A DNA stretch of 64,000 nt, from positions 1 through 64,000 of the forward strand of contig NZ_JAJSEC010000003.1 in NCBI RefSeq assembly GCF_021272185.1. Reading direction: 5' to 3'. The position numbers and the translations under genes were made by a program. The notes under the pieces were generated by a model that saw only the letters and a program-made list of their open reading frames with translations, did no database searches and was not told the DNA's origin. Shown here piece after piece: positions 35,801 through 44,603 of the stretch. The first letter of the stretch is position 1. Each line of letters begins with the position of its first letter. The DNA comes from Roseivivax sp. GX 12232. Its GTDB lineage: Bacteria > Pseudomonadota > Alphaproteobacteria > Rhodobacterales > Rhodobacteraceae.

Positions 35801-36733
35801 AGCGACCTCGGCGCGGCCGTCTTCGATCATGCAAGCCTTTGCGGTAGTGCCCCCCATGTCGAAGGAGATCACGTCCTTTAGGCCCGCGCCCTCGGCAAAG
35901 AGCGCGGTGGCCAGTCCGCCACCCGCAGGGCCGCTTTCCAGCAGGCGGATGGGGAAATCGCGCGCTGTCTCTACCGAGACCAGGCCTCCGGCGGAATGCA
36001 TCAACCGCAGCGGCCCGGCAAAGCCTTGGCCGCGCAGCGCGTTCTCCAGCTTGGTCAGGTAGCGGTGCATCAGCGGTTGTACGAAGGCATTGGCGCAGGT
36101 GGTCACCGCACGCTGGTATTCACCCATCTCGGCGACCACGTCGCTCGACACCGAGACCGAGATGGTGGGGCAGCATTCGCGGATGATCTCCGCGGCGCGT
36201 TGCTCGTGCGCCGAATTTGCATAGGCGTGCATGAAGACTACGGCCACCGCCTCGCAGCCCTGAGCTTCAAGCGCGCGGGCCGCACGGCGCACGGCGTCCT
36301 CGTCCAGCGCGGTCTCGATCTCGCCCTTGGCAGTGATGCGTTCGTCGACCTCGAGCCGGAGGTCGCGGCTGACCATGGGATCTGGGAAGGAGACGAAGAG
36401 ATCGTAGATGTCGTATCGCTGCTCGGTGCCCATCTCGAGGATGTCGCGGAAGCCGCGGGTGGTGATCAGCCCGACCGGCGCGCCCTTGCGCTCGATCACC
36501 GCGTTGGTGACCAACGTGGTGCCATGAACGATCTCCGACACATCGGCGTGCGAGATATCCTGCAACGCCAACAGCTCCTCGAGCCCTTTTAACGCCGCCT
36601 CGGACGGATCGTGGGGCGTGGTCAGCCGCTTGTGCAGCGTGACCGAGGCATTCTGTCCGTCGTAGAGCACGAAGTCAGTGAAGGTGCCGCCGATGTCGAA
36701 GCCGACGCGCCAGCGCGAAGCGGAGATGGTCAT
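32879..36733 (-). CDS. Fused hydantoinase/oxoprolinase (HyuA-HyuB) protein
   Basis: A 1284-residue ATP-dependent amidohydrolase joining HyuA and HyuB, which are separate genes in many bacteria. The HyuA half (about 1-690) starts RVGFDIGGTFTDFVLYDG and contains EIVHGTTLVTNAVIERKGA, the nucleotide-binding FDMGGTTAKACM and VGFGGAGPAHAVDVAR. The HyuB half (about 710-1250) has DPIGLEIMWSRLVNVAEEM, FNLTLPRAVKALLKEF and SDIGGTKDSLHAREIYEEG. The total length equals eukaryotic 5-oxoprolinase. The substrate could be 5-oxoproline or an N-substituted hydantoin; sequence alone does not decide. It lies 14 bp after the IclR gene and leads into the ABC transporter genes. Confidence 0.88.
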   Translation of the reverse strand: MTISASRWRVGFDIGGTFTDFVLYDGQNASVTLHKRLTTPHDPSEAALKGLEELLALQDISHADVSEIVHGTTLVTNAVIERKGAPVGLITTRGFRDILEMGTEQRYDIYDLFVSFPDPMVSRDLRLEVDERITAKGEIETALDEDAVRRAARALEAQGCEAVAVVFMHAYANSAHEQRAAEIIRECCPTISVSVSSDVVAEMGEYQRAVTTCANAFVQPLMHRYLTKLENALRGQGFAGPLRLMHSAGGLVSVETARDFPIRLLESGPAGGGLATALFAEGAGLKDVISFDMGGTTAKACMIEDGRAEVAPMMEAARVHRFTKGSGLPIKAPVIEMIEIGAGGGSIAAIDEVGLLKVGPHSASSDPGPACYGLGGSEPTVTDANLVLGYYDPGFFLGGRMSLDLEAARAAMTRVAEPLGLGVEEAALGIHKVVVESMAAAARVHLVERGKDPRDYAMVGFGGAGPAHAVDVARVMGVQSVLIPPASGAASALGFLAAPLSFEDVKSLRVELAPGFDAATVNKVLAELEEEGLGHLERAGTTRDNAVIERSADMRLVGQMHDISVPLPEGEIGEADLDAIREAFVKAYSARYAAPFDGASFEAVNFRVRVAGPTPRPALTGAAGGAENADRIKGTRQCWFEEGEFETAVYDRYALRPGDEIEGPAIIEERESTTVIGPADSVTIDAGLNLCVSLGAIKPAEAIVTPEMTRAEAVARIQQDPIGLEIMWSRLVNVAEEMWLTVCRTAFSLVIAEAQDFACELLDPNGETLAHSPRAMPVFNLTLPRAVKALLKEFPAETLKPGDVLITNDPWLCAGHLFDIAIVTPAFRDGRLVGMMGTVGHVSDIGGTKDSLHAREIYEEGLQIPPMKLFDGGNANETLIGLIRQNVRNGEQVLGDIFSFVAANKLGTERLDAFMRDYGMHDLGALAEVCQGLSEKAMRDAIRAMPDGEYRATITNNPLGETITYPVLVEVKDDAITVDFDGAPPQLPQGGLNSTLNYTAAHATYPLKCMLTPTVRGNAGCYRPFEVKAPEGSILNPTYPAAVNLRTRTGWYLAPNIFAALSKAAPDKVQSFTGLAVAANIYGQDSDGQFYSDMLFCGGGQGGSERKDGQSALLWPTSAANTSIELMESRVPVLVLEKSFLADSGGAGKARGGVGQVVRFRKRANDGQEMLVSVYPEGVDNPIPGLFGGHAGGGARGLVHDANGHLLRDCGTGALVSLTDTDQIVELVLGGGAGFGNPDARDPAAVARDLALGFVTPEHAARFYQNHAVPGGKEAEPQPSTAWA

Positions 36734-36747
36734 GGGGTCGTTCCTTT

Positions 36748-37488
36748 CTATGAAGTCCGGGGCGCGACGAAGCCGCTGTCGCCCAAGTCCTTGGCTGCGC
36801 GGGTCGCGCCTTCGGCCAGCGCTGCGATCATTTCGTTGCGGCCGTCGCGATCGATGACGGCGTGGGGGTAGACGATGCAGAGGCTTACGGCCTCATCGGT
36901 CTGTGGGTCGGCCAAAGCCAGCGCGATGGCATCGACGCCGCGGGTGGCTTCCTGTTCCGAATAGGCGAAGCCGCATTCACGTACCTGGGCCAGCTTGGGC
37001 AGCAGTGCGTCGAGGTCAGGGTCGCCTTGGTAAAGGTCGCGGACTTCGTCATCCGAAATGCGAGCCAGCAATGAGCGGCCCGTGGCAGAGTTCTTGGCTT
37101 CCAGACGGCGACCGACGGCCCCCATCACCCGCAGGACGTTGCTGCCTGGGAAATCCGCGACGCCGGTGACTTCGCGCCCCTCGCGAAGCGAAACATAGCC
37201 AGTGTGGCCGAAGGTGCGTGAGACTTCGGCCACGATATCGCTGGCGCGGCCGATCAGGCTGGAGGAGTGGCGGAAGGCGGACGCGAGATCGAGCATCAGC
37301 TTGCCCGGACGATGCCGGCGCGTGTCGCCGATCGTCTCCACCATCCCGGCATCGCGCATCGACTTGAGCAGCCGGGAGGCATTCGCCTTCGGCATGTCCA
37401 GCATGTCCGACACCTCGGTGACGGTGACATTCTCACATCCCGATCCGAAGAGCCGCAAAACGTTGGCTGCGTTCTGGAGGATTGTCAC
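36748..37488 (-). CDS. IclR family transcriptional regulator
   Basis: A 246-residue regulator. The N-terminal winged HTH (about 5-65) is TVTEVSDMLDMPKANASRLL, followed by the wing SMRDAGMVETIGDTRRH. The C-terminal IclR effector domain spans about 80-245 (GHTGYVSLREGREVTGVADF and CGFAYSEQEATRGVDAIALA). It is the first gene of the hydantoinase-ABC transporter operon and so probably controls it, in response to the imported compound. An IclR-type palindrome lies 33 bp upstream of its start. Confidence 0.9.
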   Translation of the reverse strand: MTILQNAANVLRLFGSGCENVTVTEVSDMLDMPKANASRLLKSMRDAGMVETIGDTRRHRPGKLMLDLASAFRHSSSLIGRASDIVAEVSRTFGHTGYVSLREGREVTGVADFPGSNVLRVMGAVGRRLEAKNSATGRSLLARISDDEVRDLYQGDPDLDALLPKLAQVRECGFAYSEQEATRGVDAIALALADPQTDEAVSLCIVYPHAVIDRDGRNEMIAALAEGATRAAKDLGDSGFVAPRTS

Positions 37489-37520
37489 TGCGTCTGTCCT
37501 TCCGATTTATGCAACACTTG

Positions 37521-37537
37521 TTCCATAAAGCGGAACT
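37521..37537. promoter_or_regulatory. Candidate IclR-family operator
   Basis: GTTCC-N7-GGAAC (GTTCCATAAAGCGGAAC) is a 5+7+5 inverted repeat in the promoter region of the iclR-type gene. Its layout and the AT-rich spacer fit known IclR-family boxes, which suggests autoregulation of the operon. Confidence 0.65.
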
Positions 37538-38776
37538 ACACGCATCGAGCCGATTCTGTCAACACAGAACTCCGGACGCAGGGACGCCATTCGGCTCTGC
37601 AAAAGCGCGGCATGCAGAATTGTCCTTTGTCGGTTGTTGCAGAGACCGGCCCGTGACTCGCTTGACCTGCCATGGATCCACCTACGGTCGGCCGGCCTCA
37701 GGCGGCGGCAGACGTGACGCTGGAGTAGGTAGCTTGGCCGCAAGGGTCAGTGGCCTGCCTGGGTCGGCTTCGGCGACGGGTCCGAGGTCGCCGCCATGGT
37801 CGCGGGCTCCACCTCGCGTGCGACTGCAAGTCGTGCGCGCGGTCATGGCTTTCCTCGCCACCTGAGCCACCGCGGTCTTTCTCAAACTGCACCGCTTCCC
37901 GGGAAAGGACCTCATCCAGTGAGGCTCCACCTGGATGCTGTTGCACGGCGAGCCGCGCTGGGTGCCAAGGATCTGGTTGTTCGTAGATTACCTTTGCGAC
38001 GCGCTCTTCGTACGGCGCGCGGCCTTCCTCGGATGATCGCGCTCACCGTTTGATCTGACGGGACGGATGCGGCCTCCCGCGGCTGGTGGGTTGCATGCGC
38101 AGGCCGCGCGCCAGCGAGAGATTCGGCGATTTCGCCGCGATCGAATCCGGCTTACGGGGAGTCGAACCTTTGTCCTTGGATTCACATCCGGGCGGTCTGT
38201 GACAAAAATATCGCTCGATGTTTTGTGGATCGGCGACGGATCAGGAATGGTTCTGGACCCGGCTGTGGATACTTGAAGAGCTTGTCGCAGTCGAACCCGG
38301 GCTGGCCTTCTGTAAGGTTTTATGAATCAGATACTTAGGATGGGTAGCCTGTCTCTCTGGGATTGATTTTCCTGGTCCGGAAAAGATTTCTGCAGATTTT
38401 TTTCGGCCAAAATCGGCAGTTGTTTGGCCATCTGAGTTCGGGGAACTCTCTGCCTCAAGCGAAGGCTGCCGGGCGGATCACACGCCTCACAAACCGGATT
38501 TTTCTTCGCGAAACAGGCGTCCAGCCAACCTCGAATGCGACAGAGCTGAGGTGCGACGGGCGGTAGCGAGACAGAGGCCACAAGGAGGCAGACAAACACT
38601 AACGCGCCGGGGCCAAGGCACCGGCACACGCAGGCCCAACAAACCACGCGCCTGCGCAAGGAGCTCGATTACGACACGCGGCTCCAAAATCGCAACCAGA
38701 AATCGGTGCCGCCGCCTACGGGCAGCGTCGGAGTGCTTTCCGGCGAGCGGTACCCCTATGCCAAAGGAGAAAAGGC
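37538..38776. other. 1.2-kb gene-poor region between the IclR operon and the Tn7-like module
   Basis: No intact gene is visible. A fragment at 37932-38036 resembles the end of a LysR regulator; the rest has frequent stops in all frames. An AT-richer patch with T-runs lies near 38330-38420. The left end of the Tn7-like element could be here, but no clear array matching the boxes at 44604-44663 was found; the best short match is GGACGCCATTCGG near 37584. AGGAG just before tnsA marks the right edge. Confidence 0.5.
37932..38036 (+). pseudogene. Possible C-terminal remnant of a LysR-type regulator
   Basis: A 34-codon frame reads WMLLHGEPRWVPRIWLFVDY and continues LCDALFVRRAAFLG before a stop. 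The pattern P-R-I/V-x-x-F-x-D-Y/F-L is the usual last helix of LysR-type regulators. A stop codon lies three codons upstream in the same frame and no matching N-terminal part was found, so this is a decayed fragment if the reading is right. The similarity is short. Confidence 0.35.
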
Positions 38777-39451
38777 ATGATGAGGACAACAGATGGCGGC
38801 GTCACGATGCCGGAGCGCGTGGAGGCCGCACGGAAGACGGCCGTCGGTGCTCGGGAGCATGCAACGGGTCAGGTAACGATGGACCCCGATGAGGGCTACA
38901 CGGTGGGCTTGGACAGCAACACCGAAATGAAGTGGATGCTGGTGCTTCTGGCCCGCCCAAATGTCGCTGGGCTCGAAAGTCAGGTGCTCTTCGAGTGGCT
39001 TCAACCGGACGGGAAGGTGGGCAAGCACTTCTTCGATTTCCGCGTCGTCATGAACGACGGCATGCGCGTCGCGATCATGGTGAAGTCGGAAGATCGCCGC
39101 AACCAGCCAAAGGTTCAGAACGAGCTTGCAGACGTTGCGACTCGGGTGCCTCGGGGTTTTGCTGATCGAGTCTTGGTGGTGACCGAACGCGACCTCGATC
39201 CAGTGGAATATTTCAATGCCGAGATGATGCACGAGATGCGTCGTCCCGATCTCGATGCGGACGCCGCAGCGCGGAGGCTTCTTTTCGAGATCGTGGGGGC
39301 TGTCCGTGTCCAGGATCTGGTCGATGCCATCGGACTCGGTGCACGCGGCTTCCGGGCCGTGGTCCGCCTCCTCCGCTCTCACGAACTCGAACTCACACTC
39401 AACGTGCGCATCACGCACGAAGCATATGTCCGCCGGAGGACGTCCAAATGA
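38777..39451 (+). CDS. tnsA: TnsA-like transposon endonuclease
   Basis: A 224-residue protein. In Tn7 and relatives TnsA cuts the 5' ends of the element, working with TnsB. The restriction-like fold residues appear as E50 (SNTEMKW), D87 (HFFDFRV) and K103 (VAIMVKSED), with QPDGK and the typical V-F-E-W-L strand between. The C-terminal domain (about 140-224) is helical and winged-helix-like (RVQDLVDAIGLGARGFRAVV), as expected for TnsC contact. AGGAG precedes the ATG by seven bases. It overlaps tnsB by 4 bp. Low similarity to canonical TnsA makes context the main support. Confidence 0.72.
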   Translation: MMRTTDGGVTMPERVEAARKTAVGAREHATGQVTMDPDEGYTVGLDSNTEMKWMLVLLARPNVAGLESQVLFEWLQPDGKVGKHFFDFRVVMNDGMRVAIMVKSEDRRNQPKVQNELADVATRVPRGFADRVLVVTERDLDPVEYFNAEMMHEMRRPDLDADAAARRLLFEIVGAVRVQDLVDAIGLGARGFRAVVRLLRSHELELTLNVRITHEAYVRRRTSK

Positions 39452-41667
39452 TCGCCGCCAAACCCAGCCCCGTTCAGCCCAAATTCTCCTTCTCGGTATA
39501 CGATGGCATCACCATCGGAGGGCAGCCTTTCCGCTATTTCGAGACCCGCAAAGAAGGCCACATGTTCGTCAAGATGACCGGCGAGGGCGTGCCTCAGGTC
39601 ATGACCAATGCCGAGATCAGCCGCTACCTTACGGTCGGAAACTTCAAGTGCATCCCGAACGAACACCAGCCGGAGCATCTGCGTGCGCGTGCTCTGCCGG
39701 ATGGGGAACTGCTTTCCCTCCGGGACACAAAGGCTCACAAGAAAGCGGCCATGCGTCTGGCCGTGGTCCGCGCGTTCCGTGAACTCCTGGACGACGAGAC
39801 CAATAATATCACCCGGACCGCGACATCGATCAGGCCACATCTTCGGGCCATCAGGTTTCGTGCTGGCGAGATTCTCGAAGAAGGCGAGCCCGACGGAGAA
39901 GAAGACACTTTCGCCGTGCCGAAACAGCTCGGCGTGAAGACGGTTCTCGACTGGGAGCGCAAGGAGCGGCGGTTCGGGCTGGCGGGCCTCTACGACCGGA
40001 TTTCCGAGCGCGGCAACCGCGACCGTCGTATGACGGCCGATGAACTCATGATCATGGGCAAGGTCGTGGGCAAGTATCTCGACGATCAGCGTCCATCGCA
40101 GGAGATCATCTTCGGTGAGGTCAAAACCGCTTTCAGCGATGAGAACAAGCGGCGCCGGGCGGAGGGCAAACCGGAAATCGTCTGCCCATCCCGTGAGACA
40201 GTGCGGCAGGCAATCCGGAAGCTCGATCCCTTCGATATCACTCTGACCCGGAAGGGGCGCGAGGCAGCAAACCGGCAGTTCGCTCCGGTCGGTATGGGGC
40301 TGGACATCACCCGCCCGATGCAGCGTGTGGAGTTCGACGAGTGGGAGGCCGACGCCATCACTCTGATGGCCGAAGGTGGGCTGTTCCATCACCTGACGGA
40401 CGAGGAAAAGAAGGCTCTCGGGCTGGATAAGAAGAAGGCGCGGTGGTGGATCACCGTGGCCATCTGCTGTGCAACGCGCTGCATCGTCGGGCTGGTTGTT
40501 TCCAGGCAGCCCAATTCACAGAGCGCGCTTCGGGTCATCGAGATGATGATGCGCGACAAGGGTGTGTGGGGAGATGCCTGCGGCGCTCTCACGCCCTGGA
40601 ACCAGTTCGGCTGGCCGTCGGTCATCGTGACCGACTGCGCGAGCTACAACATCTCGAGCCTTGTCCAGGCACGCGTGTCCGATCTCGGCATCACACTGCA
40701 GTATTGCGCTGCTGCAAATCCGGAAGCCAAAGGCACGATCGAGCGCGTGTTCGGCACTTTCGCGACCCAACTCATGCCCCGGCTTAGCGGGCGGACCTTC
40801 AGCAACATCGTCGAGCGTGGCGACTACGATTCGGTGAAACGTGCCGCCCTGAATCCGGAGGAGTTCTGCTCGGTCCTGGTTCGCTACATCGTCGATGTCT
40901 ATCACCGAACACCGCATAGGGGGCTAAATGGGGAAACTCCGCTCGACTGCTGGAACCGGCTGGTTGAGAAATTCGGTGTCCAGCCGCCCCCCGATCTCGG
41001 GCGCCGGCGCCTGATTTTTGGCAACGAGCGGGAACGCACTGTCACCCGGCAGGGAATCACCATCATGGGAGTTCGGTATCACTCGGAAGTCCTCGCACGC
41101 TTCATGACCAGGGCGCAGCAGCGCAAGGTCGTGATCCGGTGGTATCCTGAGGACATCGGCGCCGTCTGGGCCGAGCTGAATGGGCGCTGGTTCGAGATCC
41201 CCGCCGTGTTCGATCGGTATCAGGGTGTCTCCGCCCAGGAGTGGGTGGATGCCGCGGCCGAAATCCGGGCCCAAAACGCCCGCAACGCCGAGGTCAACTT
41301 CGCGGTCGTCCGCCAGGCGCTTGACTACATCAAGGAAACCAACAGCGCCGCCATGACCCGTGTCGGGCTCATCATGGAGGACTGGTCCGAGAAGCGCATC
41401 GACTACGAGGAAGACCGCCTGTTCATCGGGTTCAACACCTCGGAGACGGAGCCTGAGAACCCCTATGATGGGGACCGGGATGAATGGGGGACCCGCCTTG
41501 CCACGGGCGTTTCCACTCCCTTAGGCGAGCCCGCCGATGAAATTTACTCCAGCGCGGAAGATTCTGCTTCCGGCAATTTCGGCCCGATCCATTTTCCCGA
41601 TCATCAGCCTGGCGATGGTGCCGATGCGACTGATGACGGCGACGACTGGATCCTGGAGGACGAGTGA
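39448..41667 (+). CDS. tnsB: Mu/Tn7-type transposase TnsB (DDE)
   Basis: A 739-residue transposase that binds the transposon ends and performs strand transfer. The rve catalytic core shows D297 (VEFDEWEAD), D396 (VIVTDCASYN) and E432 (PEAKGTIERVFG): a D-D(35)-E arrangement. N-terminal helix-turn-helix domains lie at about 120-270, and a Mu-type C-terminal beta-barrel follows at about 520-600 (HSEVLARFMTRAQQRKVVIR). The acidic tail (TDDGDDWILEDE) may contact TnsC. It is the second gene of a tightly overlapping tnsA-tnsB-tnsC-tniQ operon. Confidence 0.9.
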   Translation: MIAAKPSPVQPKFSFSVYDGITIGGQPFRYFETRKEGHMFVKMTGEGVPQVMTNAEISRYLTVGNFKCIPNEHQPEHLRARALPDGELLSLRDTKAHKKAAMRLAVVRAFRELLDDETNNITRTATSIRPHLRAIRFRAGEILEEGEPDGEEDTFAVPKQLGVKTVLDWERKERRFGLAGLYDRISERGNRDRRMTADELMIMGKVVGKYLDDQRPSQEIIFGEVKTAFSDENKRRRAEGKPEIVCPSRETVRQAIRKLDPFDITLTRKGREAANRQFAPVGMGLDITRPMQRVEFDEWEADAITLMAEGGLFHHLTDEEKKALGLDKKKARWWITVAICCATRCIVGLVVSRQPNSQSALRVIEMMMRDKGVWGDACGALTPWNQFGWPSVIVTDCASYNISSLVQARVSDLGITLQYCAAANPEAKGTIERVFGTFATQLMPRLSGRTFSNIVERGDYDSVKRAALNPEEFCSVLVRYIVDVYHRTPHRGLNGETPLDCWNRLVEKFGVQPPPDLGRRRLIFGNERERTVTRQGITIMGVRYHSEVLARFMTRAQQRKVVIRWYPEDIGAVWAELNGRWFEIPAVFDRYQGVSAQEWVDAAAEIRAQNARNAEVNFAVVRQALDYIKETNSAAMTRVGLIMEDWSEKRIDYEEDRLFIGFNTSETEPENPYDGDRDEWGTRLATGVSTPLGEPADEIYSSAEDSASGNFGPIHFPDHQPGDGADATDDGDDWILEDE

Positions 41668-41669
41668 CC

Positions 41670-42641
41670 ATGAACGCAGCAGACCTCAACTTCAACGCGA
41701 AACTTGCAGCCGTGGACCGGCTGCAAGACAAGTACCTCGCGACCCCGCGGGACGCTCAGCTCCGGAGCTACCTGGACCGGCTGCTGCAGCGCGATGATCA
41801 GGGCAACCCGCTTCCTAAGGCCCGGCTTTTCAACAAGGCGGGTGATGCACGAGGCATCGCGGTCGTGGAGCCCGCTGGCGGAGGCAAGACCTCGCTGGTC
41901 CTTCATGGTCTCAAGACCCATCCGGCCCTGCAACCGCGCGATGCGGCGCATCAGCCGTGGGTCGGGGTCCGGGTCCCGAGCCCGCCCACCGCCAAGAATC
42001 TCGGGCTCGAGATTCTCAAGGCCAGTGGGTATCCTGCGGTCTCGCGCCGGTCCGTGACCGAATACGACATCACGCAAAAGGTGCGTGATCATTTCAAACT
42101 GAGGGGCACGGCTGTCCTGTGGATCGACGAGGCGCATGATCTATTCGGGGCTGGGAGCCAGCATAAGGTCGACGTTTCACTGAAGATTCTCCGTAATCTG
42201 ATGCAGGGGGAGGATGCGGTCAGTGTCGTTCTGAGTGGCATCGAGAGCCTTTGGCAGATTGCGTCCTGCGATGCCCAGGTCACCCGCCGCTATTGGCGGC
42301 TGCCGCTCGCTGAGGTCTCGCCGCATTCCGACCGCAAGGCGCTCCTCAAGGTCATTGCCAATTTCTGCGATGCCGCCGGCATGCGGCCGCCCGTGGACGC
42401 GGATCTTGTGGATAGGCTCGTCCACGCGAGCCGGAACCGTTTCGGCCGTTGTATCGAGAATATCCTCGCGGCACTCGAGGCGGCGGCCTCGGACGATGCC
42501 GATGAATTGATGATCAACCACTTCGCCGAGAGCTGGGGCATGCAGGAAGGCTGCGGCATGGGCCAGAACGTCTTCCTTGCCCGTCACTGGGCCAAGATCG
42601 ATCTGGGTGAGGCCCAACTGAACTGGGAGGGCGCGCCCTGA
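41670..42641 (+). CDS. tnsC: Transposition AAA+ ATPase TnsC (TniB type)
   Basis: A 323-residue AAA+ regulator linking target selection by TniQ to the TnsAB transposase. Walker A is EPAGGGKTSLVLHG (about 69-82) and Walker B AVLWIDEAHDLFG (about 148-160); the sensor region is VSVVLSGIESLWQ. ATG 41670 is preferred over GTG 41664 because GGAGGA lies nine bases upstream. The first 40 residues (DRLQDKYLATPRDAQLRSYL) match the TniB N-terminus. The stop overlaps the tniQ start (TGATG). Confidence 0.9.
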   Translation: MNAADLNFNAKLAAVDRLQDKYLATPRDAQLRSYLDRLLQRDDQGNPLPKARLFNKAGDARGIAVVEPAGGGKTSLVLHGLKTHPALQPRDAAHQPWVGVRVPSPPTAKNLGLEILKASGYPAVSRRSVTEYDITQKVRDHFKLRGTAVLWIDEAHDLFGAGSQHKVDVSLKILRNLMQGEDAVSVVLSGIESLWQIASCDAQVTRRYWRLPLAEVSPHSDRKALLKVIANFCDAAGMRPPVDADLVDRLVHASRNRFGRCIENILAALEAAASDDADELMINHFAESWGMQEGCGMGQNVFLARHWAKIDLGEAQLNWEGAP

Positions 42642-44464
42642 TGCTCGCGCCCCACACCCCCTTCGACCCGCAGGAGAGCCCTCTGTCTTATGCGGCGCGT
42701 CTCGCCGGGGTTCACGCTAATGATCGCCTGGTTCCTTTCCTTCGCGATGTCGAAATTGAGCCTGAAGATATGGCTGCCAACAAAGAGGAGGCGCTCAGCC
42801 GTCTGGCCGAGCTTTCTGACGTCCCGCTTGGGGACTTGCGCGCCAATGCTCCGGTCCCGCTCGGGGAGCGGACCTACGATCTTCGCGGTGAGCTGGTCAG
42901 CGCAGAGTTCCTGGCTAACCCGTACACCGTCTTCTGTCCGGCGTGCTTGGCAGAGGATGATCGGACGGGCGGGCGTCGCGGTCGCTGGGAATGGGCGCTG
43001 TCGGTCGTGCGGACGTGCTCGCGCCATGGCATTCCGCTGCTGCGTCAGGCCAAGGGCCCCTGGGATGACGTATTCCATGAGCTCGAATACGTCGTGCCAG
43101 AGCGTGGCGAAGACCTTCAGGCCTTGATCGAGGAGGCCGAGCCGCGCGAGTCCTCGCCGCATCAGGAATACGTCATCCGCCGTCTCAATGGGGAAGCTGG
43201 TCCCCAATGGCTGGATGCGCAGTCGCTGGAGCAGGCGGTCCGGGCGACGGAGCTTCTGGGGGTTCTGGTCGAACACGGACCGGATCAGCTCTTGCCAGAG
43301 CTGACACCGGAAGATTGGGATCACGCCGGTCGTATCGGTTACGGGTTCACGTCCCGCGGCGAGGAAGGGATCCGGGAGGCGCTGGTGGCGCAATTCCAGA
43401 AATTTGACGACGCGTCGGGCACGCCAGGAGCCCGCAAGATCTTCAGGTGCCTCTACGAAGCCTTGGCATACTCAAAGTCGCACAAGGAGCCGGGCGACAT
43501 TGCGCGCATCCTTCGCGGGGTCATCACCGAGGACATTGCCATGCCGGCCGGTGCCAAGGTGTTGGGGATCAATCTCGCAGAGCGTCGCCTGCACACCGTC
43601 GCGTCACTGGCAAAGGAGCAAAACCTCGACCCCAGGACGCTACGCGATTTGCTGATTGTGACAGGGCTGATACCCGAAAAGGCACCCGCACACTATCCGA
43701 TCCCGGTTCAAATGGGACGTGAGGTCGCCAGTCGCGTGAAGCGGATGGTGACGGTCATCTCGTTGCCCGATGCGTTGGCTTGTACGTGTCCCTTGGTGGA
43801 TCAGCTTTTTGATGACCGGCTGCTCACACCCATCTTTTATGGGAGGCCGGGAATTCGGGGCCGCACCCAGAAAGGTGTCGATAGCGAAGAGATTGTCAAG
43901 CTGGTTGGCAAGCTGCACGCGACGGCGGTCAAACTGGATTCCGAAATTGGCTGGCTGGTGCCGGTATCGAAAGCCGCTGAAAAGGCCAAGGTGGCGGCGG
44001 TCACCGTAGTGCACATGATCCTCGGCAGCTTCCTCGAGCGCGTCTTTCGCCTGGCAGGTCAGGATGGGATCGCCGCGCTTCGTGTCGATCCGGCGGAAGT
44101 CAAGCGGCAGCGGGCATTCTGCACGGTGGGGCTTTCGACCTTGGAAGCGTTCGGTTCTTTGAAGATCTCGCCGAACATCCTCTGGCGTCTGGTGGATCGG
44201 TGCCCGGAAGAGGTGAGCCTTTCCGTCAAGTGGATCGTTGGCAATGATGCGGAACACAGGATTCCGCGGTTCGATCCGACGGTCGTGGCGGACTTCAAAG
44301 ACCGGTTCGCCCATCCTGCTCGGATAGCCGAGCAGCATGGTCTCGAGGTCGGTAAGGTGGTTAGTCGGTTGAAACGACGGGGAGTTCGACCTGCGCTGAC
44401 AAAAGGTGAAGTCGGTGAAGATTTCTACCGGATCCGCGATCTGAAGACGGATTTGTTCACTTAA
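42641..44464 (+). CDS. tniQ: TniQ/TnsD family target-selection protein
   Basis: A 607-residue protein. The N-terminal TniQ domain begins FDPQESPLSYAARLAGVHAN and carries a zinc-binding set FCPACLAEDD (about 97) and TCSRHGIPLL (about 125). The long C-terminal half (about 250-607), with repeated helical HTH-like segments (LDPRTLRDLLIVTG, QHGLEVGKVVSRLKRRGVRP), is the size of TnsD-type proteins that recognise a fixed chromosomal site, rather than the short TniQ of CRISPR-guided elements. No Cas genes are nearby. The target site is unknown. Confidence 0.85.
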   Translation: MLAPHTPFDPQESPLSYAARLAGVHANDRLVPFLRDVEIEPEDMAANKEEALSRLAELSDVPLGDLRANAPVPLGERTYDLRGELVSAEFLANPYTVFCPACLAEDDRTGGRRGRWEWALSVVRTCSRHGIPLLRQAKGPWDDVFHELEYVVPERGEDLQALIEEAEPRESSPHQEYVIRRLNGEAGPQWLDAQSLEQAVRATELLGVLVEHGPDQLLPELTPEDWDHAGRIGYGFTSRGEEGIREALVAQFQKFDDASGTPGARKIFRCLYEALAYSKSHKEPGDIARILRGVITEDIAMPAGAKVLGINLAERRLHTVASLAKEQNLDPRTLRDLLIVTGLIPEKAPAHYPIPVQMGREVASRVKRMVTVISLPDALACTCPLVDQLFDDRLLTPIFYGRPGIRGRTQKGVDSEEIVKLVGKLHATAVKLDSEIGWLVPVSKAAEKAKVAAVTVVHMILGSFLERVFRLAGQDGIAALRVDPAEVKRQRAFCTVGLSTLEAFGSLKISPNILWRLVDRCPEEVSLSVKWIVGNDAEHRIPRFDPTVVADFKDRFAHPARIAEQHGLEVGKVVSRLKRRGVRPALTKGEVGEDFYRIRDLKTDLFT

Positions 44465-44504
44465 CATAAGGGGCTCTATCGGCCCGCTATCATGTCGATT
44501 TTGG

Positions 44505-44537
44505 AAGGCCGCCCTTGTGGGCGGTCTTCTTTTTGTT
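44505..44537 (+). terminator. Rho-independent terminator of the tns operon
   Basis: AAGGCCGCCC (44505-44514) pairs with GGGCGGTCTT (44519-44528) with one G-U pair, followed by CTTTTTGTTT. It starts 41 bp after the tniQ stop. Confidence 0.85.
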
Positions 44538-44603
44538 TGGTGCTCGGGTTTGAATACTCCCCGGCCGTCCAGTTCCGGCCACGAAGTATAGGCTGCAGCA
44601 ATG

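Noticed and set aside
38487-38789. Minus-strand open frame upstream of tnsA
   Set aside because: Overlaps the tnsA start and ribosome binding site and has shadow-like composition.
38777-44464. CRISPR-associated transposon
   Set aside because: No cas gene and no repeat-spacer array in the window, and the TniQ protein is of the long TnsD-like type.
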